The notes: generated from the sequence alone by a model not told the origin. A stretch of DNA of 64,000 nucleotides from Portunus trituberculatus (GCF_017591435.1 NC_059256.1:13023766-13087765), one strand, 5' to 3'. Shown: positions 24,740 to 36,036, numbered from the stretch's first letter. Translations and numbers: made by a program.

Positions 24740-25533
24740 AAATACGACAATATGATTGGCTGAATTAATCTTTTTATTTATTTTTTTTATTTATTTTTTT
24801 TTCTATTGTTTACTGATTTCATGTTGAAACAAAAGAACCAATCACCGTCATAATATATCGCGCTTGCGCAGATTATGCACCATACGCACACATGAACGCA
24901 CACATCAAAACGGCGTTCCACAGTGCCCGCCTGTTCATCCCATATGGTGGTACGTCGCCTCCCGCCATTGATATAGCACTGAGTTTAATCTTGAAAAAAG
25001 TGAATAAATAAAAATTTACGACGGGTTTGTATGATTTCAAGTTGATCAGAAGAACAACAAGGTCTTTAAGACGAGAAGGGTCACGAAAGCCAACTTGCTG
25101 TTCATGCTAAAGTAAAATAATAACAAATCTTCAGCTACATATCGGAAAAGATAGAAAAAAAAATCACTGAAAAACTATTGTTTACTACTTTAGTAAGCGT
25201 TTGTCGTGAACGCATTTGTGTGCCCTTAAATCTTAGTGAAGTTCCCATCAAGGTTAAAAAAAAAATGTTTTCTTAATAGCATTGACTAAACTAAACCTAA
25301 GAAATTCGGAAAAAAAAAAATCGGAAAATATTTTTTTTTCTTCAGGTGACGAATTTAAAATGCTGATGGACGCATTTTCGTTCCTTTAAAGATGGGTTTT
25401 AAATATAAAGCGACGACTTTAGATGACCAGGTCTTTTCCTGTCAGATTAGCACGTAAACTTGACGGAAATGTCATAAAATGAAAAATGATGATTAGAAGC
25501 ATTACCCCCTCGAGATACCTCTACCTGTATATA
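24740..25533. other. no gene; weak promoter-like sequence
   Basis: A CCAATCA box (near 24839), GCGCTTGCGCAG (about 24861) and CCCGCCATTGA (about 24960) occur within 130 bp, in the same order as in the foldback element's promoter-like segment. No coding sequence was recognised downstream. Confidence 0.3.
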
Positions 25534-26165
25534 TATTCGTAATGATGTTTTCCATGCCCTTGCTGGCCTAAACCCTAGGAAGGCTTATGGACCTGATGAT
25601 GTCCCTCCTATTGTTCTCAAAAACTGTGCTTCTGTGCTTGCACCTTGCCTGGCCAAACTCTTCCAACTTTGTCTATCGACTTCTACCTTTCCTTCCTGCT
25701 GGAAGGAAAAGGGTGACCGTTCTAATCCCTCAAACTACCATTCTATAGCTTTAATCTCTTGCTTATCTAAAGTTTTTGAATCTATCCTGAATAGGAAGAT
25801 TCTGAAACATCTGTCACTTCACAATCTTCTGTCTGATCGCCAGTATGGCTTCCGTCAAGGTCGCTCTACTGGTGATCTGGCTTTCCTTACTGAGTCTTGG
25901 TCACCCTCTTTTAGAGATTTCGGTGAAACTTTTGTTGTTGCGTTAGACATATCAAAAGCTTTCGATAGAGTCTGGCATAAAGCTTTGATTTCAAAATTGC
26001 CCTTTTACGGCTTCTATCCTTCTCTCTGCAACTTTATCTCAAGTTTCCTTTTCGACCGGTCTATTGCTGCTGTGGTAGACGGCTACTGTTCTTCTCCTAA
26101 ACCTATTAATAGTGGTGTCTTATGGTATGTTGTGGTATATGCTTTCGAGTCAGGAGATGAGTATG
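25534..26165 (+). mobile_element. Jockey-type LINE fragment, RT domain
   Basis: The frame reads LAGLNPRKAYGPDDVPPIVL, LAPCLAKLFQLCLSTSTFPS, KGDRSNPSNYHSIALISCLS, LSDRQYGFRQGRSTGDLAFL and VVALDISKAFDRVWHKALIS, the fingers and first palm motifs of a jockey-clade RT. It is nearly the same sequence as 11930-12248 and extends further downstream. It ends at about 26165, before the YADD box. One uninterrupted frame of about 200 codons, starting near 25634, suggests a younger copy than the one at 10.7 kb. Confidence 0.72.
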
Positions 26166-26560
26166 TTTGGTCCAAATTGCGAGTTCCTTTGTGTCAGTAT
26201 CTTTTGTCTCACCGTGAAGGTTCATGACCAAACGGTGACACAGCTTGTCATCCCCATATCTTTCAGTGCCACAATTATTTCATGCCAATCCTCAGTACAA
26301 TCATCCAGGGTATGACATCTTTAACTAAGGGTCGCAAGTGTTATTAATGGCTTAAGATAATCCCATGATATTTCAAATAATTTTGCACTTCTTTCCTGTG
26401 CACAAACCAACGATACATCATCTCCTTTGTTAGGATATCCAACTCCTTGTCCTTTTAACAGTTACAATAGACATTTGATAGTTACCCCACAGTCACATAT
26501 ATTCTAGTCTGTGTTGATAATATTAGTGATAATTTTAGTCATTATTTTAATCATACATTT
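26166..26560. other. unclassified sequence
   Basis: I see no family resemblance in this stretch between a jockey piece and an integrase scrap. Confidence 0.35.
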
Positions 26561-26599
26561 GATAATAGTTTGAGAATGAAGTGCTTAATATTATTTGCA

Positions 26600-26712
26600 A
26601 ACAGTACAAAATTAATCATTGATTTATATCTGCTCATCATCCAACTTCTAATGGACGTGTGGAACGAACAATTAGAAAAGGTATTATAGATTCATCGACA
26701 TTTACTATACAT
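26600..26712 (+). pseudogene. Integrase catalytic-core scrap
   Basis: The plus strand reads NSTKLIID in one frame and, in the next, ISAHHPTSNGRVERTIRKGI at about 26626-26690. The block HHP.SNG.VER is the signature around the catalytic Glu of retroelement DDE integrases. No other domain is present nearby, and a stop sits just upstream. It could come from an LTR element or a related DDE transposon. Confidence 0.45.
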
Positions 26713-26925
26713 GTTTTTTTTTTTTTTTTATTAATCGTGAGATGATTGTCTTCCGCATGTCGCTGGTTTTATTAATGGCTTTTGCGTTTTGTTTACGCTT
26801 AAGAATCTTCTACATAGTGTTCTGTGAAAATTAATATCTCCCATATGATAGATATCCTTGTCGCACTCCGTGTGCCAGTATATTCAGCAGATGATTATTC
26901 AAAGTTTCATATTCGAAAGATATTA

Positions 26926-27425
26926 NNNNNNNNNNNNNNNNNNNNNNNNNNNNNNNNNNNNNNNNNNNNNNNNNNNNNNNNNNNNNNNNNNNNNNNNNNN
27001 NNNNNNNNNNNNNNNNNNNNNNNNNNNNNNNNNNNNNNNNNNNNNNNNNNNNNNNNNNNNNNNNNNNNNNNNNNNNNNNNNNNNNNNNNNNNNNNNNNNN
27101 NNNNNNNNNNNNNNNNNNNNNNNNNNNNNNNNNNNNNNNNNNNNNNNNNNNNNNNNNNNNNNNNNNNNNNNNNNNNNNNNNNNNNNNNNNNNNNNNNNNN
27201 NNNNNNNNNNNNNNNNNNNNNNNNNNNNNNNNNNNNNNNNNNNNNNNNNNNNNNNNNNNNNNNNNNNNNNNNNNNNNNNNNNNNNNNNNNNNNNNNNNNN
27301 NNNNNNNNNNNNNNNNNNNNNNNNNNNNNNNNNNNNNNNNNNNNNNNNNNNNNNNNNNNNNNNNNNNNNNNNNNNNNNNNNNNNNNNNNNNNNNNNNNNN
27401 NNNNNNNNNNNNNNNNNNNNNNNNN
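26926..27425. other. Assembly gap (500 N)
   Basis: Exactly 500 N, a placeholder of unknown true size. Its right edge falls inside I-type LINE ORF1. Confidence 0.99.
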
Positions 27426-28354
27426 GTAGGGAAGATTCTCGATGTGGTAATTGCTCGGCACTAGATTCACAGTCTGAGGAGCATTGCAATGCTACTGCTT
27501 ACTGTTTCCATTGCCGTGATGCTCACCAGGTACGTTCCAGGCAATACCCCAGGTATCGCCTGGAGCAGGACATTTTACAGCTTGCTAACTCGCAGCTCAT
27601 CAGCCTTGGTAGTGCTCGCTGCGAACTCCTGTACCGCCAGAAGAACGGTACTGGTCCGACATCCTATGCTTCTTTGGCCGCTCGCTCTTCAGTTCAGTCT
27701 GCCGGTCCGAAGACCACTCCTGCTACCTCTCGCTCTGTTGGGGCGGGTGGTCCTGTTTATCTGGCTAACAGGTTTGCTATTTTGTCTGATGATTCGGTTG
27801 AGTCATCTCTTAGAAGTGACGAGAAAAATACGGACTTGACCAAAGTCACCCATGTAGTAGATGTCCATTTACCATCTGTATCTCCTAAGCCTTTCAAGGG
27901 TCTAACTAAGCGGCACCGCGGCTCTGCGGAGTCGTTAGATTTGGCTCAGCATAAGCAGTCTAAGTTTTCTCCCGGTGCACATAATCGTGAGTCCTCCAGG
28001 GACCGCTCTGCTAGGGTAGCTCCAGTAGTTTCTGTCCAGCCATCTGTGACGCCCTCCGTCTCAGATCGGGCTTCTTATGATGAGGACGGTCTGAGCATGG
28101 AGACGTCCGATGATATTGTCACAGCCGTCCCTCGTGGAACCACTGTATCGGAAAGTGCAGTCCTGCGTGATCCTCGTCCTCCGAGGACCAGTAAAAGTGA
28201 TGATAGTTCGCATTACCTACCGATAAGCCGAAAGGCTGCGGTCCAACGACCCGGCACATCTCAACTCCCGGTGTCTTCTCGTCGTTTGATTATTTCTAGT
28301 CAGGTCAGTCACGGGCAGCCTCAAAAGGCTCGCTCGTCCACTGCACCCAAATAG
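27426..28354 (+). pseudogene. I-type LINE ORF1 (copy D), C-terminal part
   Basis: An open frame from the gap edge starts at the second cysteine motif (REDSRCGNCSALDSQSEEHC), continues with CFHCRDAHQVRSRQYPRY and the Ser/Pro-rich tail, and stops at 28352-28354. It is residue-for-residue the same as copy B in this region. The N-terminal RRM-like part is hidden by the gap. Confidence 0.75.
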
Positions 28355-28359
28355 TCGTC

Positions 28360-31300
28360 TTCAAGCTTCTACAGTGGAACTATAGAGGCCTTCGCGCCTC
28401 GTGGGGGGAACTCCGAGCTTTGCTGTCGGAGTTTTCTCCAGCCTAATTCTTTCCTCGATTTTATTTGGCGAGTCCTACCGGATTTACACGGAAGTGACCA
28501 CTTTCCGATTTTATTGGAATCTGTGAACTCTGAGCCACAGTCCCGGCCCCACGCTGGGTTTTAGACAAGGCAGATTGGCGTCGATTCACAGACCTTATCT
28601 CTTTTATCCGTCCGCTGGCTGACTTTTCTACTTGTGATGAGGCTGTTGATTATTTTACCGATTTTTAAATTTCTTTACCGCTTCAGACAATCCCTAGGAC
28701 GTCAGGTCGCTTTACTAAGCGTCCCGTTTTTTGATGGAACGCAGCATGCACTGCAGCGGTGAAAGAGAAACGGGCAGTTTCTCTCGTCTCTGGCGACATC
28801 GTGGGGACCCGCAGTGCCTGGAAGCTTTTCGGCGCTGCCGAGCTCGGGCCCGCCGCGTTTTGAAAGAGGCACAAAGAGCCTCGTGGAAAGCCTATGTCTC
28901 TTCCATAAACGTCCGCATCCCTCTTACGGATGTCTTAAAAAAAGTCAGCCGAATTGCTGGGAAGTATTCTGCTCCTTCCCCACCAATTTTGTTGTCTGCT
29001 GGGCGAACGGTGGCAGACCCTAGGAATGTCGCTGACCTCTTCGCGGAGCACTTTGCCAGTGTTTCCCAGAGGCATCCTGCAGCTCCGGGCGCACGTCACC
29101 GCCAGAGAATGGAATCTCTCGGCATAAACTTTTCTTCCGCTGGAGGAGAGTCTTATAATGTCCCTTTCTCTGCTTCCGAGTTGCGGACTGCTTTGTCCCA
29201 GTGTCACGACTCTTCTCCTGGGCAAGATGATATACCTTATGCCTTCTTTCGCCACATGTCTGACACTGCTTTTAACTTTCTTTTAAATCTTTATAATATG
29301 ATTTGGCATACCGGTGACTTTCCATCTTCTTGGGCTGTGGCAGTGGTTCTCCTATTTCCGAAGCCTGGGAAAGATAATCTCCAGGCTACGAACTACCGTC
29401 CTATATCTTTGACATCCTGCATTTGTAAAGTTTTAGAAAAGATGGTAAATGTAAGACTCATGTGGTACTTGGAGAGGGGGAAGTACTTGTCATCGGTACA
29501 GTACGGCTTCCGAAAGATGAGGTCTACTACTGATGCCCTTTTATCCCTAGAGTCTTCCATTTGTGAGGCCTTCGCTAATCACCACCATCAAGTAACAGTC
29601 TTTTTTGACCTGGAGAAGGCCTACGACACGGCTTGGTGTCATAGCATTTTACAGTCTTTGTTTAATTTTGGCCTTCGTGGCCATCTTCCTCTTTTTATCC
29701 AACAGTTTTTATCCAGACGTTTTTTACGGGTTCGAGTGGGGAGTGTTCTATCTGTGGATACTGCTCTAAATGACAGCGTTCCACAGGGAAGTATTCTTAG
29801 TGTTACATTATTTGCAGTCGCCATAAATGGTGTGATTGATACTCTCCCAGATGGCATTCACAGATTCTTATATGTTGATGATTTATGTATTTCTTTTGGT
29901 GTTGCTAGGATGTCACTGATTGAGCGCAAGCTCCAACTGGCGATCAATAGGGTGTCCAGTTGGGCCAACATGAACGGTTTTCGATTCTCCACCTGGAAGA
30001 CCGTAGCTATGCATTTCTGTCGCAACCGTGGTGTCCATCCAGACCCTGATTTATACCTCGCCAATAGACGCCTCTCATGCGTGGAGGCGTCTCGATATCT
30101 TGGCCTTTTATTTGACAACCGTCTCACCTGGGTTTCCCATTTCCGTTCTCATATGGCGGCTTGTCGGCAGGCATTATCCCTTCTTCGGGTTTTAAGTCAC
30201 ACCTCTTGGGGTGCGGACAGGTACACGTTGCTGCTGCTTCACCGTACACTCATACTTCCGAAGCTGGAATACGGCTGTGAGATCTACTTATCCGCAACGA
30301 ATGCACGACTACGCACGCTTGACCCCGTGAATCATGCTGGGGTCCGCTTGGCTACGGTGCATTTCGGACATCTCCAATACCTAGCCTTTTAGTGGATGCT
30401 GGTTTCTGGCCGCTCGACCTCCGGCGCCAGTCTTCGATGCTCCGGTGTTGGTTTCGCACCCACCGTCTTCCCGATTCTTTCCCTTGTCTGTCAATGTTGC
30501 GGGACTCGCGTTCGCAGGCAAATGTCACTCGACCGAGTCTCCCTAAACCTTTTAGCCTTAGAGTTGCAAATCTCATGGCGGAGTTATCTATCGACCCCAC
30601 TCTTGTGTACTTTTTCCGGCTCCCACGAGTCGGTTATTGGCAGCTTCCTGTTATCTCATTATGCCCTGCCATGGATGGCAAGAAGGATGTTCTGCCAGCT
30701 CTGTCCCACACACGGTTTTTAGAACACTTTTTTATGTATTCTGATGATATCCCTGTTTTTACTGATGGCTCCAAATCCGACGCAGGTGTTGGATTTAGTG
30801 TGATTTTCTCCTATTTTTATCGGTCTGGCAGCCTTCCCTCAGTGGCATCTGTTTTTACTGCGGAGCTGTCTGCCATAGTCCTAGCTTTACAAATAATTTT
30901 TACTCTACCGGTTTCGTCTTTTACAATTTTTAGTGACCCTTTGGTTTTATCAGCCTTGGAGTGGCTATACCTTCTTACACAACGAGGATATCGTGTTGGG
31001 TTCTGTTGGGTCCCTGGTCACGTTGGTGTTCCAGGGAATGAACACGGAGATCGCCTCGCTAAAGAGGCAGTAAGTCGCGCTCCATCTCCTGCCTCTGTTC
31101 CGTTTCCAGATGTCTTTCCTCTAATTCGTGAGGCAGTTGCAGCAATTTGGCAGAGGAGATGGCTGACGGAGGTCGCAACCTCGAAAATGGGAGAGATCAC
31201 TACTTCCTCTAGTCCTCACTGGACATACACCCATGTTCGGGATCGACGTTTACAGACTTTATTGGCGCGACTGCGTATAGGTCACACGTACCTTACACAA

Positions 31301-31555
31301 AGGTACCTGTTGACCAGGGACCCTCAACCTTACTGTGATGACTGCCTGGTGCCGCTTACCGTGCGGCACCTATTGGTAGAGTGCCCTAGTTTGATAGAGT
31401 TACGACACCGCTACCTCTACCGCTGTCGCAGTAGAGATAGCGGTGTCTATTATATCTCAAAGGTCCTTGGACCAGAGTGCCTGGCCCAGGGCCATGATGT
31501 TTTTCGTTTTTTTGGGAGAAGCTGGCCTTCTCCCAAAGCTGTGAAATTTATTTGA
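28360..31555 (+). pseudogene. I-type LINE ORF2 (copy D): RT and RNase H
   Basis: The ORF2 start is joined at about 28443 to the end of the endonuclease, exactly as in copy B. From 28731 a 553-codon frame covers the linker and entire RT, with PISLTSCICKVLEKMVN, FFDLEKAYDTAWCHSIL, SVPQGSILSVTLFAVAING and YVDD at 29871-29882. One base is lost near 30355, then a second frame from 30392 to 31555 contains RNase H with all motif blocks: FTDGSKSDAGVGF, FTAELSAIVLAL, FTIFSDPLVLSALEW and VPGHVGVPGNEHGDRLAKE. The cysteine cluster YCDDC...HLLVEC follows. Only the missing endonuclease and the breaks near 28665 and 30355 separate it from an intact ORF2. Confidence 0.8.
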
Positions 31556-31765
31556 TTATATTATATGTATTTTAATGTTTTATTACTTTTATTGTATACT
31601 GTATTTTAGTTAGTTTTGATTTCAGAATTTTACTTTGTTTTTTGTTTTGTAGTTTTTAATTGCATTTAGTTTTTTTTTTTTTTTACGGTCTTTTTAATTT
31701 TACGATGTCTTTTTAATATTTCGTAGCGGCGTCAAATGACCGCTGATGTTGCGGCGCCTTATTTT

Positions 31766-31922
31766 AACCCCCCCTCTCCTTAACCTGAGTTATTTCTAAG
31801 GTTACCCGTGACACAGGTTTGACCATCGATTTCGTTTGCACCTTTAAAACTAATGTCTACCAACATTTCACCATTGGGAGTACTTAATAAAATATATATT
31901 GAGTGCAATTACATTAGACGTG
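31766..31922. other. short unclassified spacer
   Basis: AT-rich flank between the LINE 3' end and the THAP-like exon. It ends in a polypyrimidine/TTGTTGTAG acceptor-like sequence. Confidence 0.4.
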
Positions 31923-31939
31923 TTTGTATTTTGTTGTAG

Positions 31940-32184
31940 GTACTTGTTACAAATGCAAGTAGCTATTCCAGCCTACATAACGTCATCCCCTAATCTAGGG
32001 CAATGTTCTCCCAACCTAGGTGTATGGATTGGCTTCGTTCACTCAACATAGCATACCTGAAGACAAAGTCCCTGGAACAACTCAACAGAAGCCACGTTGT
32101 TTGCAGCAATCATTTTGAAGAAAAATATTATTCCACCAGTGGGAGGCTAGTTAATACAGCAGTCCCTACTCCACCAGCGGAAGG
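31940..32184 (+). pseudogene. THAP-type zinc finger exon
   Basis: After a TTTTGTTGTAG acceptor the plus strand reads SSYSSLHNVIP, a stop, then MFSQPRCMDWLRSLNIAYLK, TKSLEQLNRSHVVCSNHFEE and YSTSGRLVNTAVPTPPAEG, ending at a GTATGT donor (about 32185). W..L, VCS.HFE and L...AVPT are the hallmarks of the second half of a THAP (C2CH) DNA-binding domain. The N-terminal Cys pair is not recognisable and a stop interrupts the exon. THAP domains occur in host regulators and in P-element/THAP9 transposases; which this was cannot be told. Confidence 0.58.
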
Positions 32185-32458
32185 TATGTGCAACAATTAG
32201 TATAGTAGTGTGGTTGTTTTGACAAATAAATAATTGGTTACTGTCACTGAAGGTCATTATGATCCCTTTTTTAGTCCACATGATTATTGTATATATAATC
32301 ACACACTGCAATGAAATATTATTACACTTAACCCATAGTTTTCCCTGCCAATTGGTAATCTTATTTGTGTAAATTACTCACCTCCTTGCACAGAAATAAT
32401 TAGAATATGTAACGAATAGTATTTTTATAATTGGTCACACTTCATTTCTCCAGGTGAT

Positions 32459-32618
32459 ATGATGAGCCTACAGGACTTCCTCATACACCTGCTTACGACT
32501 TGTCTGGCATTGATGCCCATCTTAATGACTCTCTACATGACACTTGTAGACCATGACAAGTCAGACTTTGGCAAGCTCTCCTGCTCCAGTAATACTGTTG
32601 CAGATACCGTTTGTAAGT
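32459..32618 (+). pseudogene. Putative downstream exon of the THAP gene
   Basis: Bounded by an ATTTCTCCAG acceptor and a GTTTGTAAG donor-like sequence. One frame reads EPTGLPHTPAYDLSGIDAHL before a stop. The proline-rich character fits a THAP-protein linker. No domain is seen, so the assignment depends on neighbourhood. Confidence 0.3.
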
Positions 32619-32778
32619 GATTTATCATTAACGTTGTCTTCTCATACTGATTAAGTCAATATTGCACAAAAAACAACAACAAAGCATGTTAGGTTAAATA
32701 TGTGTTTGCAAGGTTAAAGTAATTTAACTACAAAGCACATCATGTCCAACAGTGAGTGACAAGGAAGGCCACACCAAC

Positions 32779-32782
<4 letters not shown>

Positions 32783-32858
<76 letters not shown>
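32783..32858. repeat. (TA)n microsatellite
   Basis: An uninterrupted TA run lies just before the second assembly gap. Confidence 0.96.
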
Positions 32859-32864
<6 letters not shown>

Positions 32865-32919
32865 TAAATAATAATAAGTTAATATCATTACAAAGATGCT
32901 AGCACCCGTACACTTGATT

Positions 32920-33419
32920 NNNNNNNNNNNNNNNNNNNNNNNNNNNNNNNNNNNNNNNNNNNNNNNNNNNNNNNNNNNNNNNNNNNNNNNNNNNNNNNNN
33001 NNNNNNNNNNNNNNNNNNNNNNNNNNNNNNNNNNNNNNNNNNNNNNNNNNNNNNNNNNNNNNNNNNNNNNNNNNNNNNNNNNNNNNNNNNNNNNNNNNNN
33101 NNNNNNNNNNNNNNNNNNNNNNNNNNNNNNNNNNNNNNNNNNNNNNNNNNNNNNNNNNNNNNNNNNNNNNNNNNNNNNNNNNNNNNNNNNNNNNNNNNNN
33201 NNNNNNNNNNNNNNNNNNNNNNNNNNNNNNNNNNNNNNNNNNNNNNNNNNNNNNNNNNNNNNNNNNNNNNNNNNNNNNNNNNNNNNNNNNNNNNNNNNNN
33301 NNNNNNNNNNNNNNNNNNNNNNNNNNNNNNNNNNNNNNNNNNNNNNNNNNNNNNNNNNNNNNNNNNNNNNNNNNNNNNNNNNNNNNNNNNNNNNNNNNNN
33401 NNNNNNNNNNNNNNNNNNN
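32920..33419. other. Assembly gap (500 N)
   Basis: Exactly 500 N. The right edge falls inside an I-type LINE endonuclease on the minus strand. Confidence 0.99.
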
Positions 33420-33927
33420 CATAGTCTCTTGTAGAGCTACACAGGCTGGAGAGAACTCCGACAGCAAAGCTCGGAGTTCCCCCCACGAGGCGCGAAGGCC
33501 TCTACAGTTCCACTGTAGAAGCTTGAAGATGACTATTTAGGTGCAGTGGACGGGCGAGCCTTTTGAAGGGCTGCCATGACTCGCCTGTCTAGAAATATTC
33601 AAGCGAAGAGAAGACACCGGGAGTTGTGATGTTCCAGGTCGTTGGACCGCTGCCTTTCGGCTTACCGGTGAGTGATGCGTACCATCATCACACCTACCTG
33701 TCATCGGAGGACGAGGGTCAGGCTGGAATGCACTTTTTGACACAGTTGGTCCATGAGGGGCAGCTGTGACAATATCATCAGACGTCTCCATGCGAAGACC
33801 ATCCTCATCACAAGAAGCCCGATCTGAGACAAAGGATGTCACAGAAGGCTGAGCAGAAACTACTGGAGCTACCCTTACAGAGCGGTCCCTGGAGGACTCA
33901 CGAGCGTGTGCACCGGGAGAAAAGTGT
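33420..33927 (-). mobile_element. I-type LINE copy Y, ORF1 end and ORF2 start
   Basis: The minus strand holds the ORF1 C-terminus (SFVSDRASCDEDGLRMETSD) with its stop at 33537-33539, then the ORF2 start (LLSEFSPACVALQETM), which retains endonuclease sequence up to the gap. It is nearly the same as 42075-42560 on the plus strand. It is one half of a copy whose other half is at 39285-40242, the gypsy-class element lying between. Confidence 0.8.
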
Positions 33928-34047
33928 TACGTTCACCGGTTAAACTGGTAAGATTGGCATCGGAGAGCCGGTGAACAATAACAATAAAAAAAAACACTGC
34001 AGGTTCAACTAGTGAGGAAATGCAAATGGGGGTCACTTTAAAAAGCT

Positions 34048-34343
34048 ACTTTAATAACCCATGATGAAATTGACACATATATAACAAGAAACATGAGACA
34101 CAGATATATAACATGAAACACAGGAAAATGACATACACATATACATATAACACAGTAATAAATACAACAATAAAGAACCCAACTTAATACCTAACAATAA
34201 TCCTAATCCTATATAGAGGCAATGTGGAAAACACGGACGAGGGAAGTGATACTTATGCGGTGTCGCAGTGGTGAAATGCTGAGTGATGGTTGATCCCACG
34301 GCAGAACCAAGAGGCGATGTGTTCACTGGTTGAGGCTTGCATC
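34048..34343. other. Gmr1-like element 3' region, no gene
   Basis: AT-rich with repeated ATATAACA-type words. No LTR is identified. The adjoining 33931-33976 holds a 9-bp perfect inverted repeat (GTTCACCGG / CCGGTGAAC). Confidence 0.4.
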
Positions 34344-35200
34344 TCAACTGCCAATCCAGAAAACCAAGAGCTGGCTCAACACTTTCGGTTGAGTCGAAAG
34401 GGGCCGCGTGAATCCAACTTCGGGACAGTAGCGGGCTTCATGAAACGGTGACGTGGAAGGTTCACGAGACGGTGGCGTGGAAGGTTCACGAGACGATGAC
34501 GTGGAAGGGAGGCGGAGAGGTGGCGAACGAGGTAACAAGCGGAGGAGGTGATGGTAGTAATGCATGTTACGGGCGGGCCGTAACATTTCCTCCCCTAAGA
34601 CCTCCGTAATGGGCTCATGAAGGAGGTGAGACGGAGATCTTGATAAGGCGTCGGCGATGATGTTGTCCACCCCTTGATATGATGGACTTCCAGGTTGAAA
34701 GGTTGAGTTAACAAGGCCCACCTAAGAATGCGTTGGTTTCGGTTCCTCATGGCGTACAGGAAGGCCAGAGGATTGTGGTCCGTGAAGACCTTGGTGATGT
34801 GCGGACCAGGATGAAGATAGCACTCAAAACGTTGGAGCGCCAGCACGAGTGCCAGAGCCTCCTTTTCGATGGTGGAGTAGTTGAGTTGATGGTGTTTCAG
34901 TTTTGCAGAGTGGTAAGCGATGGGATGGAGGATGCCGCTTGTGGGGTCCGGTTGTAGTAGGACAGCACCCACTCCAACTCCACTCGCGTCAACTTGTAAA
35001 TGGAAGGGTCGGGAGTGATCCGGCGTCCAGACCACTGGTTCCGAGGAGAGAAACGCCTTGAGGTGTTTGAAGGCTTGGTCACAGGCCGGGGTCCAGTGGA
35101 AGGGGACGGAAGTGCTGAGAAGGTCCGTCAAGGGGGCGGCCAGGGTGGAGAAGTTTTTACAGAAGCGTCTGTAAAACCCAGCCATCCCCAAGAACCTCAT
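34344..35200 (-). pseudogene. gypsy RNase H and C-terminal tail
   Basis: One frame from 35200 (RFLGMAGFYRRFCKNFSTLA) gives the tether and RNase H: PFHLQVDASGVGVGAVLLQ, YSTIEKEALALVLALQRFEC and KVFTDHNPLAFLYAMRNRNQ hold the D, E and D residues. EVHHIKGVDNIIADALSRSP (frame change at about 34676) closes the domain. A tail with three copies of a REPSTSP-like unit (about 34430-34520) and the stop at 34344 follow. No integrase follows, in contrast to the standard Ty3/gypsy order. Confidence 0.78.
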
Positions 35201-36036
35201 GAGAGCTTTCCTGGTGGTAGGAACAGGAAGCCAAGGATGGCCTCAACGTTAGCTCTCTTGGGGTGAACCTTGCCGTTCCCCACCACATGTCCCAGGTAGA
35301 CCACCGTAGACTTCCCGAAGGTGGACTTGGCCAGGTTGATGGTAAGCCCGGCTTCCTGCAACCGACCCATCAGCCTCCGAAGACGGGTCAGATGTGTTGC
35401 CCAGTCGTCTGCAGTCACCACCAGGTCGTCCAGATACGCGGATGTTCCTCCAAGTCCTGAGTGATGTAATTTATAGCCCTCTGGAAGGTGGCGGGAGCAT
35501 TAGACAATCCAAAGGGCATCACTGTGTATTGGTATAGTCCGAAGGGGTGATGAAGGCGGATATTATTTGGGCCTCGTCCGAGAGGGAATCTGGTAGTAAC
35601 CTTTAAGCAAGTCTATAGTGGTTACAAATTTGGCTACTCCTATACTATCTATAAGGTCCTCTATCAAGGGCAATGGGTAGGAGTCTGGCACCGTCACTTT
35701 ATTTAATTTCCTGTAGTCGGTGCAAAATCGACTACTACCATCTGGCTTAGATGTTAACAGGCAGGAGAAGCCCAGGAGATATACTAGGTTCTGCAAGGTG
35801 ATGACAGAGCAGATAGTCTACCTCTTTTTCATCAAGTCTCTTTTAATGGGTGAAATGCGATAGGCTGGTTGTCTTATAGGCTTGATGTCATTAGATATTA
35901 ATGTTATGTCATGTTGGATAGTATTACAAACTCCTGGAAGGTCACCTGTGATTTCAGAAAAGTCTAGCAATAACTTTTTAAGATCAGACTGTTGTGAAGG
36001 TGTTAAGGAAACAAACACCTCATCAAGGTTGGACAT
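35201..36036 (-). pseudogene. Ty3/gypsy reverse transcriptase
   Basis: The N-terminal extension (SLTPSQQSDLKKLLLDFSEI) and the QHDI...PIRQPAYRISPIKRD block, universal in gypsy pol, occupy 36036-35818. Then SKPDGSSRFCTDYRKLNKVT, FVTTIDLLKGYYQIP, HPFGLYQYTVMPFGLSNAPA (35494-35560) and the catalytic YLDD (codons 35436 to 35425) followed by LVVTADDWATHLTRLRRLMG. AKSTFGKSTVVYLGHVV marks the thumb. Frameshifts near 35800, 35570 and 35440 separate the motifs. Confidence 0.8.

Larger units (their letters stand above)
27426..31765 (+). mobile_element. I-type LINE copy D, near-duplicate of copy B
   Basis: It begins at the gap edge within ORF1 and runs through ORF2 to the 3' hairpin at 31715-31750 and the end near 31765. 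Against copy B (offset 10923 at the start) it differs by a few substitutions and single-base changes, mainly in homopolymers. It shares copy B's endonuclease deletion at 28443. Unlike B it keeps the complete 3' UTR. Confidence 0.83.

Noticed and set aside
26824..27430. Open frames across the N gaps
   Set aside because: They consist of unknown residues from 500 N and carry no information.
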